Assembly (NCBI GenBank): GCA_963749115.1
Contig: CAVVLP010000014.1
Location: 62,001-126,000 of the forward strand
Reading direction: 5' to 3'
Origin: SZUA-36 sp963749115
Lineage (GTDB): Bacteria; Pseudomonadota; Gammaproteobacteria; Xanthomonadales; SZUA-36
Length of the DNA stretch: 64,000 nucleotides
A model generated the notes under the pieces. That model was not told the DNA's origin, ran no database searches, and saw nothing but the letters and a program-made list of their open reading frames with translations. Positions 46,253 to 56,345 of the stretch are shown piece by piece. The translations under genes and the position numbers were made by a program. The number at the start of each line of letters is the position of its first letter. Position 1 is the first letter of the stretch.

Positions 46253-46801
46253 ATGGATCTGAAACAGAAAAACCGCAAAACAACCAGGCGCCTGATTTTA
46301 GTGGCTGTTGGCATGTTCGGTTTTGGTTTTGCCCTTTGGCCGTTGTATTCGGTTTTGTGCGAAGTTACCGGTTTGGGTGGACGTGCCATCCAGATATCGG
46401 AAAACAACAGCGGAGCCATAGCTTCGGACCGGGTTGTCAGCGTTCGTTTCGACGCCAGCGTCAATTCATCTTTGCCCTGGGAGTTTGAGGCAAAGGAAAA
46501 GGTCAGCGAGTACAATCTTGGTGTTCCCAGCACGGCATATTACGTGGCAACAAACCAGGGCAGCGACTCGATCACCGGTCAGGCAACCTACAACGTCAGC
46601 CCACCCGAGGCCGCCTTGTATTTTGTCAAAACCGAGTGTTTTTGCTTCGTAGAGCAGACCCTGGCCGCCAATGAGAGCCAGGAGATGCCCGTTTATTTTT
46701 ACATAAAGTCTGATTTGCCAGAAAATATCAAGGACATTACATTGTCCTACACCTTCTACCGACATGGTTATGGACCGTCGGATCACATGGCACAAAATTA
46801 G
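46253..46801 (+). CDS. ctaG: cytochrome c oxidase assembly protein CtaG/Cox11
   Basis: Copper chaperone that inserts CuB into subunit I. It has one N-terminal membrane anchor (LILVAVGMFGFGFALWPLY), the LCEVTGLGG region, and a periplasmic domain with copper motif KTECFCFVEQ. At 182 residues it lies within the cox operon between coxA and coxC. Confidence 0.95.
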   Translation: MDLKQKNRKTTRRLILVAVGMFGFGFALWPLYSVLCEVTGLGGRAIQISENNSGAIASDRVVSVRFDASVNSSLPWEFEAKEKVSEYNLGVPSTAYYVATNQGSDSITGQATYNVSPPEAALYFVKTECFCFVEQTLAANESQEMPVYFYIKSDLPENIKDITLSYTFYRHGYGPSDHMAQN

Positions 46802-46825
46802 TCATCAGGAAAATGAGAACTCAAA

Positions 46826-47695
46826 ATGGCAACACACGCTGAAGATTCCTATTACGTTCCCCACGGCAGCAAATGGCCGATCGTAGGCTCATTGGGGATG
46901 ATTACCATGCTGGCCAGTGCGGCCATCTGGATGAACGGTTCTCCAGCTGCGCAGTGGTCATTCTGGCTGGGAGTGGCAATCATCATTTTTATGATGTTCG
47001 GGTGGTTTGGAACCGTCATACGCGAAAGTGAAGCCGGTATGTACAACGCCCAGGTAGATGGATCATTTCGTCTTGGCATGACCTGGTTCATCTTCTCCGA
47101 GGTGATGTTTTTCGCGGTGTTTTTCGGTACCTTATTTTATGTACGGGCGTTAGTGGTGCCATGGCTCGGCGGTGAAGGTTCAGGTGCTTCAACCAATGAA
47201 GTGCTATGGCAGGGTTATATGCCGGTATGGCCGACCAATGGCCCCGGCAATCTCGGTGGTGAATTTCAAACTATTCCAGCGTTTGGTATACCCTTTTTGA
47301 ATACCCTGATCCTGTTGACCTCCGGCCTCACTGTCACTCTGGCGCACCATGCACTCAAGAAAGAAAACCGTAAGCTCCTCGTTTTATGGCTGGCAGCTAC
47401 GGTGACCCTTGGTTTTATCTTCGTCGGGTTCCAGGCTTACGAATATTATGAGGCATATACCGCACTTGGTCTTACCCTGGGTTCAGGTATCTATGGCGCG
47501 ACATTTTTTATGCTGACCGGTTTCCATGGAATGCATGTCACACTCGGCGCGATCATGCTCCTTGTCATCATGTTCCGTAGTATGAAAGGCCACTTCAAAC
47601 CCAATCATCACTTTGCGTTTGAAGCGGTTGCCTGGTACTGGCACTTTGTTGACGTGGTCTGGCTGGGTCTCTTTATTTTTGTCTATGCCCTTTAA
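46826..47695 (+). CDS. coxC: cytochrome c oxidase subunit III
   Basis: Seven-helix structural subunit; 289 residues. It has the typical WPIVGSLGMI opening and the end HFVDVVWLGLFIFVYAL. Motifs FHGMHVTLG and FEAVAWYWHFVD mark the family. It is the last plus-strand gene before the operon's terminator. Confidence 0.96.
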   Translation: MATHAEDSYYVPHGSKWPIVGSLGMITMLASAAIWMNGSPAAQWSFWLGVAIIIFMMFGWFGTVIRESEAGMYNAQVDGSFRLGMTWFIFSEVMFFAVFFGTLFYVRALVVPWLGGEGSGASTNEVLWQGYMPVWPTNGPGNLGGEFQTIPAFGIPFLNTLILLTSGLTVTLAHHALKKENRKLLVLWLAATVTLGFIFVGFQAYEYYEAYTALGLTLGSGIYGATFFMLTGFHGMHVTLGAIMLLVIMFRSMKGHFKPNHHFAFEAVAWYWHFVDVVWLGLFIFVYAL

Positions 47696-47721
47696 ATAAC
47701 TACCGGAATAATTTTCACGGT

Positions 47722-47750
47722 AAAGCCCGCATACCTGCGGGCTTTGCCAA
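47722..47750 (+). terminator. terminator after coxC
   Basis: AAAGCCCGC (47722-47730), loop ATACCT, GCGGGCTTT (47737-47745), then GCCAATTTT. The symmetric A/T ends could let it also stop the converging DUF2909 gene. Confidence 0.75.
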
Positions 47751-47782
47751 TTTTAAAGTTGTTAAATTCGGCGGCTAAGCGT

Positions 47783-48013
47783 TCAAAAGCCACCAGTACC
47801 ATACCGGATGGGACCACCTGAAGGTTCAATCCAGCCCAGTTGAAACATGACATAGAGAAGCAGCAGCAAAAACAAGGAAAGGCCTATTCGCCACATCAAC
47901 CGATGCAATGTACGTTCGCCCTCTCCTTTATCCCTGACCATGAATACAAATGCCGATGCGAGTGAATAAAGAATGACAATCAAAAATAAAATAATGACGG
48001 CTTTGACCAACAT
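47783..48013 (-). CDS. DUF2909/twin-transmembrane protein
   Basis: A 76-residue protein with two hydrophobic segments (VKAVIILFLIVILYSLASAF and LSLFLLLLLYVMFQLGW) joined by a charged loop. This is the DUF2909 pattern found inside cox clusters, often opposite in strand, between coxC and SURF1. A role in oxidase assembly is presumed from position. Confidence 0.78.
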   Translation of the reverse strand: MLVKAVIILFLIVILYSLASAFVFMVRDKGEGERTLHRLMWRIGLSLFLLLLLYVMFQLGWIEPSGGPIRYGTGGF

Positions 48014-48048
48014 GTCCGAATTCCAATGTGGAAAAGCCTAGAGTAGAT

Positions 48049-48775
48049 ATGCTTCAAGAAGTATTCAAGTCATTCCGACCATCAAAATCAGCTACGCTGG
48101 TTTTGTTTTTGCTGGCATGCCTTTTTGTAACGCTCGGATCATGGCAGGAAAGACGCGCTCAGGAAAAAGAAACAATAGAGCAACAGCATCAAATCGCCCT
48201 TCCGCTATCACTCGAAAAAGCAATGGCGCAAAATAGCCGTTTTTCAGCCATTGATGTCAGCGGCCATTATGATACGCATCGCCATATCCTGCTGGACAAT
48301 CAGATTTGGCAGGGACGCGCCGGTGTTTATGTGTTTTCGCCATTTTATACCACCACCGGCACAGCCATACTGGTTAACAGGGGCTGGTTGCCCCTCGCGC
48401 CTGATAGAAAAACCATGCCTGATATACCCACTCCCCAGCATGAGATTGTTTTAAAAGGGATGCTCAACACAATACCCGTACCAGGCCGGATCTTAGGCTC
48501 AGCCGACCAACTCAAGCGGGAACAATGGCCTCAATTGGTGACCTACTTGAACCTGCCGGATATTTCCGACTCACTTGGCAGTACCAATCGAGGACTGGGT
48601 GATACAATTATCAAAATCCGAGCCGGGCGGATTTGACGGTCGTGAATGGAAGCCCGTATTTATGAGTTCCAGTCGACACAGGGGATACGCTTTTCAGTGG
48701 TTCGCGCTGGTTGCTGCCTGTATCGTAATGTGGGTCTATCTCGGCTTTAGAAAAACATCAGGAAATAACAAATGA
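48049..48775 (+). CDS. SURF1-family oxidase assembly protein (frame break)
   Basis: About 241 residues with a membrane helix at each end and a periplasmic middle. Early GSWQERRAQEK and VNRGWLPLAPDRK are SURF1 hallmarks, and the C-terminus reads SSRHRGYAFQWFALVAA in the next frame after an extra base near 48573. SURF1 assists haem a insertion. It overlaps the following gene by four bases (ATGA). Confidence 0.88.
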
Positions 48776-49359
48776 GCTTGTCCCGTCAGCAACTAACACT
48801 TCTTGGCATATTTGCTCTTTTTTTCGGCCCTTTGCTGCTTGTAATATTGATGCGTTCATCGTGGTGGCAATATCAGCCCAGCGGTCTGAAAAACCACGGC
48901 CACCTTGTGCAACCACCGGTTCATCTGGCACTGAATCAAGCACAAAATATCGATGGTAAATGGCTGATCCTGTATGTGCTTGATCGACCATGTGATCAAG
49001 GGTGTATTGAAAGCGTTACTGCGTTACGACAAATTCACCGCGCCGCAGGAAGAAATGGTGAGCACCTGGCCATCGTGTTGCTCAGTGATACTCAAACAGA
49101 ACCAGCACTGCGGTCCAGGCTGGAAGAAATTTATCCGGAGTTTCATTTTGTAGTGGATGCTCAACACACAGCATTAAAAACACTGGAAACCATCAATGAG
49201 AATTTAGCAACGGCTAGAGCGGACCCGGATGACACCCATACCTATATACTCGATCCAATGCTCAATGTAATACTTGCCTACCCCACCGGCGCTGACCCGA
49301 CTGATATACACAAGGACCTCAAGCGATTGCTAAAATGGTCCGATAAGGAGGGGAAATAA
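48772..49359 (+). CDS. SCO-like membrane thioredoxin-fold protein
   Basis: A 195-residue protein: one N-terminal membrane helix (LLGIFALFFGPLLLVILM), then a thioredoxin-like domain with CDQGC, a CxxxC motif like the copper-binding site of SCO1/SenC, and HTYILDPMLNVI near the end. It lies between SURF1 and ctaA, so CuA delivery or redox support for coxB is likely. It is too divergent to call SCO1 outright. Its stop shares a base with the ctaA start (TAATG). Confidence 0.7.
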   Translation: MSLSRQQLTLLGIFALFFGPLLLVILMRSSWWQYQPSGLKNHGHLVQPPVHLALNQAQNIDGKWLILYVLDRPCDQGCIESVTALRQIHRAAGRNGEHLAIVLLSDTQTEPALRSRLEEIYPEFHFVVDAQHTALKTLETINENLATARADPDDTHTYILDPMLNVILAYPTGADPTDIHKDLKRLLKWSDKEGK

Positions 49360-50353
49360 TGCCCAGGACCATGCACAGACTGGCCATGCTTGCAGCGATG
49401 ATTGCTTTTTGTGTCATCGTGCTTGGGTGCCTGGGTTCGCCTGTCTCATGCCGGACTTGGTTGCCCGGATTGGCCAGGTTGCTATGGTCAGCTTACCTGG
49501 CCCGATGCTGCCGTAGAAATTGAAACAGCTAACCAGACCTTTCCGGACCGCCCTTTTGAATCCAATAAAGCCTGGCGCGAAATGGTTCACCGCTACCTTG
49601 CCGGCGGCCTCATGCTTCTCGTCTTCGTGATGAATTGGTTGGCCTGGCGCGGTTCGGATTCTCTACGCAAATTCAGAACGCTCACTACTATCTTGACCAT
49701 ATTGATCATTTTTCAGGCCCTTTTGGGTATGTGGACGGTCACTTTAAAACTGAAACCCATTATTGTGATGGCGCACCTGCTTGGCGGGCTTACCAGTTTT
49801 TCTCTTATTTTGTGGTTAATGTTTTCAAGTCGCAGGCAGTTTGTTGATAAACCGGCCATGAACGTTCGCAGGATGCGTGAACCAATCATCGTTGCAATCG
49901 TGGTACTGGGTATGCAAATTGCACTGGGTGGCTGGACCAGCGCCAATTATGCCGCCCTCGCCTGCCCGGATATCCCTACCTGCGGCGGTCAGTGGTGGCC
50001 GGACACCAATTTCAGGGAAGGTTTCATACTGTGGCGTGAAATTGGCGTTAACTATGAAGGTGGTTTGCTGGACCAACCATCCCGGGTCGCGATACATCTT
50101 ACCCACCGGATCGGTGCCGTCGTCACGCTGTTGGTATTGATCACGCTGGCATTCCGCTTACTCAAAATCCCACGCTTGCGAACCAGCGGCCAGGTTCTGA
50201 TGGGCCTGGTCCTGGTCCAGTTTACACTTGGCATCCTCAATGTTGTGCTGTTTTTGCCGCTGCCAAATGCGGTCGCCCATAATGCAGGTGCGGCACTACT
50301 ATTGGCTGACTTTACTGAGCTTACTTCACAAGACATCAACCAGGACCCACTGA
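49359..50353 (+). CDS. ctaA: haem A synthase (two frame breaks)
   Basis: Membrane enzyme oxidising haem O to haem A; eight membrane helices in about 330 residues. LSHAGLGCPDWPGCYGQ, the MVHRYLAG and LTHRIGA haem-ligand histidines, and VAHNAGAALLL are present. The extra T near 49428 separates the start (MLAAMIAFCVIVLG) from the body. A further extra G near 50306 changes the end; corrected, it ends LLSLLHKTSTRTH and stops at 50351-50353, just before ctaB instead of overlapping it. Confidence 0.9.
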
Positions 50354-50357
50354 AAAA

Positions 50358-51230
50358 GTGCCCAGGACATTTTATCAGTACCTGGAGTTGTGCAAACCAC
50401 GCGTAGTGATCCTGATTGTTTTCACGGCCGTTGTTGGTATGTTCCTTGCAGTACCTGGTTGGCCACCTCTCATCGCTTCACTGGCCGGCACACTGGGTAT
50501 TGGCCTGGCTGCTTCCTCGGCAGCGGCAATCAATCATTTGCTCGACCATCGTATTGACGCAAAGATGGCACGCACAAAACGCCGCCCGCTCGCCAGTGGG
50601 AAACTGACCGAACGAAATGTCCTGATATTTGCAGTGTCACTTGGTTTGCTCGCCATGGCGGTACTGGTTCTATGGGTAAATTTATTGACAGCCATACTGA
50701 CCTTCCTGTCTTTGATCGGTTACGCGATTGTGTATACCGTCTGGTTGAAGCGCGCTACACCACAAAACATCGTGATCGGTGGTGCTGCAGGTGCTGCTCC
50801 GCCGGTGCTGGGCTGGACCGCCGTTACCGGCAGCCTGGATCCACAGGCTTTATTGTTGTTTCTGATCATATTTATTTGGACACCACCGCATTTCTGGGCA
50901 CTCGCAATCTACCGCAAGGCTGAATATGCACTGGTAGACATTCCCATGCTACCGGTGACCCATGGTTCGGCGTTCACCCGGTTGCAGATTCTGCTTTATA
51001 CCGTTTTACTGGTCATTGTCACTACGCTACCCTATCTCACCCATATGAGCGGTGTTGTCTACCTCGCTGGTGTGAGCGTACTCAACCTCGGTTTTATGTG
51101 GTACGCCCTGCGGATGATGATAAGCAAAGACATCATGTTACCGATGTACACATTTGCATTTTCCATCACCTACCTGATGGTTTTGTTTGTGTTTTTGTTG
51201 GTCGACCACTACGTGAGCCTAATATTATGA
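50358..51230 (+). CDS. ctaB: protohaem IX farnesyltransferase
   Basis: Polytopic membrane prenyltransferase making haem O from haem B and farnesyl-PP (the product of ispA at 18.4 kb). It has the aspartate motif NHLLDHRIDAKMARTKRRP and the YTVWLKRATPQNIVIGG loop; 290 residues. GTG start four bases after the corrected ctaA stop. It supplies the substrate of CtaA. Confidence 0.95.
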   Translation: MPRTFYQYLELCKPRVVILIVFTAVVGMFLAVPGWPPLIASLAGTLGIGLAASSAAAINHLLDHRIDAKMARTKRRPLASGKLTERNVLIFAVSLGLLAMAVLVLWVNLLTAILTFLSLIGYAIVYTVWLKRATPQNIVIGGAAGAAPPVLGWTAVTGSLDPQALLLFLIIFIWTPPHFWALAIYRKAEYALVDIPMLPVTHGSAFTRLQILLYTVLLVIVTTLPYLTHMSGVVYLAGVSVLNLGFMWYALRMMISKDIMLPMYTFAFSITYLMVLFVFLLVDHYVSLIL

Positions 51231-51299
51231 GCCGGTTTTCAACAGTTTTTAATAGGCGTAAAATGCGCATTTCTCCCACAACCCTTAACGAGTCCAGAG

Positions 51300-54243
51300 A
51301 TGACGATTGAATCCAATCAGCCCGACGACACCGTAGAATCGCCATTGACAGAACTGGAAGATCACACGGCTTTTATTCGCAGACATATCGGACCGGATGA
51401 TGCACAAATCAGCCAGATGCTGGGCGTTTTGGGTATTGATTCACTGGATGCCCTGATAGAAAGCACAGTACCACGCTCCATTTATACAGATGAGCCATTG
51501 GCGCTGCCAAAGGCACAAAGTGAGGTCGCAACCCTCGACAGGCTGCGCGACATCGCTGGTCGCAATACGCTGAAACACAGCATGATTGGCCTCGGATATC
51601 ACGACACTATTACACCTGCGGTCATTCTCCGAAATGTCCTGGAAAACCCGGGCTGGTACACGGCTTACACACCCTACCAGGCAGAAATCTCACAGGGCCG
51701 TCTCGAAGCCATCCTGAATTTTCAGCAAATGATCTGTGATCTAACCGGTATGGAATTGTCAAATGCCTCATTGCTGGATGAAGCCACCGCGGCAGCAGAA
51801 GCCATGGCCATGCTCAAACGCATCAATCGCAAAAACAAGAGCATGCGTTTTTTTGTCGATCAGAGTACATTGCCACAGACTTTGGATGTCATACGTACAC
51901 GCGCCGGTCATTTTGGATTTGAGGTGGTCGTTGGTAATCCTGATGCTGAAATCAGCAAAGGTGATTTTTTTGGTGTTCTGCTGCAACATACCGCGTCAAA
52001 TGGCGAAGTCAATGATATTGCCCCATGGATCAGCACTGCACATGACAATGGAGCGCTGGTTGTGGTAGCAGCCGACCTGATGAGTCTCGTTCTTTTAAAG
52101 CCGCCAGGAGAAATGGATGCCGACGTCGTCGTCGGTTCCTCCCAGCGCTTTGGGGTTCCGATGGGTTTTGGCGGCCCTCATGCAGCTTTTTTTGCTACCA
52201 GGGAAAGTTTTAAGCGTTCGATCCCCGGTCGTATCATCGGCGTTTCCAAAGATCGCCAGGACCAGCCAGCCCTGAGAATGGCATTGCAAACCAGGGAGCA
52301 GCATATTCGTCGTGACCAGGCAACCAGCAACATTTGCACAGCACAGGCCTTATTGGCCGTGATGGCAAGTATGTACGCCGTATATCATGGTGCCGAAGGA
52401 CTGAAACGTATCGCGCAGCGTATTCACCGATTGGCAAGCCTGCTGGTCATCGGGCTCAAATCGCTGGGGTTCGAGAGTGCTAATCAGGCATGGTTTGATA
52501 CCGTTACCATTCATCTGCCTGATGCGCAGGCGGCGTCTGTTTATAGACGTGCGCTGGATGCTGGTATCAACCTGTACAAAGGCAATGACGGGCTGAGTAT
52601 GAGCATCAATGAGAAAACCACACGTGAGCATATCATTAAGCTTTGGAGTGTATTTGCCAATACCAGTGATGCCGGAGATTTCGACAGCATAGAACAATCC
52701 ATGAAGTCCGGGTTTACGAGCATTCCCGGTCATTTACAGCGTAAAAGTGATTTTCTGCAGCACCCGGTTTTTAACCGCTACCACTCGGAAACCGAAATGC
52801 TCCGCTATATCAAGCGGCTTGAAAACAAAGACCTTTCATTAACCCATGCGATGATATCCCTGGGCTCCTGCACAATGAAGCTGAATGCAACCACGGAGAT
52901 GATCCCCATTACCTGGCCCCAGTTCTCTGACATGCACCCTTTTGTACCAACCGAACAGGCCGAAGGTTATCACCAGTTATTCCGCGAGCTTGAAGACATG
53001 CTGGTCGCCTGCACGGGATATGATGCAGTTTCCCTGCAACCCAATGCAGGTTCTCAGGGTGAGTATGCGGGTTTGCTGGCTATCAAGGCCTGGCATGAAT
53101 CAAGAAATGAGGGACACCGCAATATTTGTCTGATCCCCTCATCGGCACATGGCACCAATCCTGCAAGCGCCGCAATGGCAGGTATGAAAATCGTGATTGT
53201 GAAATGTGATGATAACGGCAATGTGGATATTGAAGACCTGCGTGAAAAAGCGGAAAAACATGCAGCGGTACTTTCCGCTCTGATGATCACCTATCCTTCC
53301 ACCCACGGCGTATTTGAACAGCAAATCACCGAAATATGTGACATTACCCATCAATATGGCGGCCAGGTATACCTGGATGGTGCCAATCTGAACGCATTGG
53401 TTGGATGTGCAGCACCAGGTAAATTTGGTGCGGATGTTTCACATCTGAACCTGCATAAGACTTTTTGTATTCCCCACGGTGGTGGTGGACCGGGCATTGG
53501 CCCCATCTGTACCGGTGCACACCTGGCACCTTTCCTGTCCGGTCATTCGGTGGTCAAAATGCCGGGACCCCATGCCACCAATGGCGCCGTAGCAGCCGCT
53601 CCCTGGGGTAGTGCGGGCATCTTGCCCATTACCTGGTCATACATAGCAATGATGGGGCGGGATGGCATGAAAAAGGCTACCCAGGTAGCCATTCTGAATG
53701 CCAACTACATTGCCCACAGGTTATCGGCCGCTTTTCCCGTTCTTTACACTGGTCCCAATGGTCGCGTCGCACATGAGTGCATAATAGATTTACGACCATT
53801 CAAGCAATCCAGCGGAGTGAGTGAAGAAGACGTGGCCAAACGATTGATCGATTACGGTTTCCATGCACCGACCATGTCTTTTCCCGTTCCTGGCACATTG
53901 ATGATTGAACCGACAGAAAGCGAATCGCTTTACGAAATCGATCGTTTTTGTGACGCCATGCTGGCCATCCATGGTGAAATTCTGGCGATTGAAACACAGT
54001 CAGCTGGATAAAGATGACAACCCGCTGGTTAACGCACCGCATACACAGCTTGACCTGGTTGGTGAATGGAACCATCCATACAGCAGGGAAATTGCGGCTT
54101 TTCCGGCGGCTGAACAATGGCAAAGCAAGTTCTGGCCTGCGGTTAACCGGATTGATAACGTCTATGGTGACCGAAACCTGTTCTGCAGTTGCCCGTTACC
54201 GGAGGAATGGCAGCAAGAAGATACGCCGTCTGAACCGGTTTAG
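51300..54243 (+). CDS. gcvP: glycine dehydrogenase (decarboxylating), P-protein (frame break)
   Basis: PLP enzyme of the glycine cleavage system. The two halves are fused in one chain as in E. coli. Landmarks: MIGLGYHDTITPAVI, SLGSCTMKLNATTEM, and the PLP lysine in SHLNLHKTFCIPHGGGGPG. An extra base near 53988 gives a false stop at 54011; the true end (PYSREIAAFPA, VYGDRNLFCSCPLPEEW) is in the next frame, giving 980 residues. gcvT and gcvH are not in the window. Confidence 0.95.
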
Positions 54244-54265
54244 TTCGTCGCCACCAGTAGCACGC

Positions 54266-54299
54266 AAAAAAAAGGCCTCCAATAATGGAGGCCTTTTTT
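54266..54299. terminator. bidirectional terminator gcvP/rpoH
   Basis: Eight A, GGCCTCC (54274-54280), loop AATAAT, GGAGGCC (54287-54293), six T. The A and T tracts on both sides make it efficient for the convergent gcvP and rpoH. Confidence 0.9.
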
Positions 54300-54316
54300 G
54301 TTTATTGAACTACAAT

Positions 54317-55180
54317 TCAGGCGCTGAAACTTGCCCTGATCTTGTTCATCGCATTGACTTCCAACTGCCGGATACGTTCAGCTGAAACACCGTAGCGATC
54401 TGCCAGTGTCTGCAAAGTTGCCTTGTCATCTGACAACCAGCGACTGCGGATAATATCCTTGCTGCGTTCGTCCAGTTCTCCCAGACCCTGGTATAACAGG
54501 TTGTGTTGATGATCCTGCATATCCGAAGATACGAGTTCAGCTTCCGGTCCTTCAGACTTGCTGACCAGGTAAGCCGAGGGACTGACATAGGGCCGGTCGT
54601 CATCGTCCGAATCCGCTGACAAATCAAAACCAATATCCTGACCGGAAAGACGTGACTCCATTTCCAGTACAACCTCGGGTTTGACACCCAGGTTCTCTGC
54701 AACCGTGTTGACCTCTTCCATATTGAGCCAACCGAGCCGTTTTTTGGATTTGCGCAAGTTAAAGAATAATTTACGCTGGGCCTTCGTGGTGGCCACTTTT
54801 ACAATACGCCAGTTACGCAAAATAAACTCATGCATTTCCGCGCGTATCCAGTGCACGGCAAAAGATACCAGGCGAACTTCGCGTGAAGGATCAAATCGTT
54901 TAACGGCCTTCATCAGGCCAATATTGCCTTCCTGGATCAGATCGCCCAGTTGCAAACCATAGCCGCCATAGCCTTTGGCCACATGTACGACAAAACGCAG
55001 GTGTGCAAGAACAAGACGCCGTGCGGCATCCAAATCACCTTCCTCCAGATACCTGTGCGCCAGATTTTTCTCTTCCTCCAGCGTTAGCATCGGAACTTTA
55101 TTCACTTCCTGAATGTACGCGTCCAGGCTGCCGGTGCCGGCAGGCACCATTAAATGGCTGGGAACAAGTGTTGTGCTCAT
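54317..55180 (-). CDS. rpoH: RNA polymerase sigma-32 factor
   Basis: Heat-shock sigma factor of 287 residues. It has the sigma-70 region 2 (GDLIQEGNIGLMKAVKRFDP), the RpoH-box AQRKLFFNLRKSKKRL that distinguishes it from other sigma factors, and a region 4 helix-turn-helix (RYGVSAERIRQLEVNAM). The ATG at 55180 has AGGAGG four bases before it. It lies next to ftsE-ftsX as in many gammaproteobacteria. Confidence 0.96.
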   Translation of the reverse strand: MSTTLVPSHLMVPAGTGSLDAYIQEVNKVPMLTLEEEKNLAHRYLEEGDLDAARRLVLAHLRFVVHVAKGYGGYGLQLGDLIQEGNIGLMKAVKRFDPSREVRLVSFAVHWIRAEMHEFILRNWRIVKVATTKAQRKLFFNLRKSKKRLGWLNMEEVNTVAENLGVKPEVVLEMESRLSGQDIGFDLSADSDDDDRPYVSPSAYLVSKSEGPEAELVSSDMQDHQHNLLYQGLGELDERSKDIIRSRWLSDDKATLQTLADRYGVSAERIRQLEVNAMNKIRASFSA

Positions 55181-55205
55181 GTAACCTCCTATAGGCAAGC
55201 GTACC

Positions 55206-55234
55206 AGTATATCACTATCATTTTCGTCTTTCAG
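55206..55234 (-). promoter_or_regulatory. predicted rpoH promoter
   Basis: On the minus strand CTGAAA (plus 55229-55234), a 17-bp spacer and TATACT (plus 55206-55211) fit a sigma-70 promoter. It would give a leader of about 20 nt before ATG 55180. A GCAC-CTAAA-GTGC inverted repeat overlaps the -35 side. Confidence 0.5.
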
Positions 55235-55370
55235 CACTTTAGGTGCAGATCAAGACAAAACAATACGTGGCATTTCCTCATGGTCATACCAGCACTGGCG
55301 TACTTTGCTAATTAATAGATGTGAGGTGAGACAACTAACTTTGAAAAACGTTCCGGGCGCAGCCGGTCAT

Positions 55371-56345
55371 TTATCGCCCAAGCCGCCCGCCCACCTTAAG
55401 CCGTTGTAGGTAACGCTGCACTGAAACCCACGCACCCAACCAGCCCAGGAAACCGCCGCCCAACAACACCCAAAGCGTATTGTAACCACCAAGACCGCGC
55501 AAACTGAAGACAGTGCCATAAGTCTCCAGTAACAATCCCAGCGGGCGCGCGAGGTACAGCATTGTTAAACCCAACAGCAGCACCGCCAACAAACCACCCA
55601 TCAAACCGTACCAAAGACCCGTGTACAAAAACGGTTGTCGTACAAACGCATTGCCGGCACCAACCAGGGCCAGTATCTCGATTTCCTCGGTATGCGACGC
55701 TACGTCCAAACGTATGGTATTGGCAACAACAACCACCACGGCAAGACCAAAAAGAAGAATGAGAACGGTCACTGCAGCCTGCCCCAGTTCCATCATGCGA
55801 CCCAGTCTCTGCAGCCATTTATAATCAAATTGAGTGACTTCTATACTATCAAATGACTGAAGAAAACCGGTCAACTCAGCAACACGCTCTTCAACCTGCT
55901 CAGTCGGACCTTGCTGCGGACTTATCTGCATAACCCAGGGCAGCGGATTTTCTTCCAGTATATCCAGTGATTCACCAAAACCCGAGGCATCGCGGAAATC
56001 CGCCAGACCTTCGGCCGGACTTATTATCACAACGGTCTCTGGATTCATGCGTTTATCAAGATCATCCGCAACGCGTCTGACTTCTTCCCGGGTCGTACCC
56101 GATTTAAAGAAAACGGTAACAGCGCCCCACTCATCCTGGCGCAAATTCATACCCTCAAGATTGGTCAGGGTAATGTACAGACCCAATGGCAAAAACATCG
56201 CGATGGCCAGCACCAGAACGGTCATCAGTGTGCCAACCTTGTGTTTGACCAAAACACCCAGACTGGAAAAAAAACTATAACTATGCCGGCGTAACCAGGC
56301 CCTGTTTTTACGGCGTAACTGCCTGAGCCACATGTCAGAACTCAT
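55371..56345 (-). CDS. ftsX: cell division protein FtsX
   Basis: Membrane partner of FtsE, controlling septal murein hydrolysis through EnvC. It has 324 residues: a cytoplasmic N-terminus, one membrane helix (VGTLMTVLVLAIAMFLPLGLY), a periplasmic ECD (about 80-200) and three further helices. Its start overlaps the ftsE stop (ATGA). Confidence 0.94.
   Translation of the reverse strand: MSSDMWLRQLRRKNRAWLRRHSYSFFSSLGVLVKHKVGTLMTVLVLAIAMFLPLGLYITLTNLEGMNLRQDEWGAVTVFFKSGTTREEVRRVADDLDKRMNPETVVIISPAEGLADFRDASGFGESLDILEENPLPWVMQISPQQGPTEQVEERVAELTGFLQSFDSIEVTQFDYKWLQRLGRMMELGQAAVTVLILLFGLAVVVVVANTIRLDVASHTEEIEILALVGAGNAFVRQPFLYTGLWYGLMGGLLAVLLLGLTMLYLARPLGLLLETYGTVFSLRGLGGYNTLWVLLGGGFLGWLGAWVSVQRYLQRLKVGGRLGR

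Noticed and set aside
54014..54243. Independent small gene after gcvP
   Set aside because: Its translation is the conserved GcvP C-terminus (PYSREIAAFPA, YGDRNLFCSC), so it is the end of gcvP beyond a one-base break.
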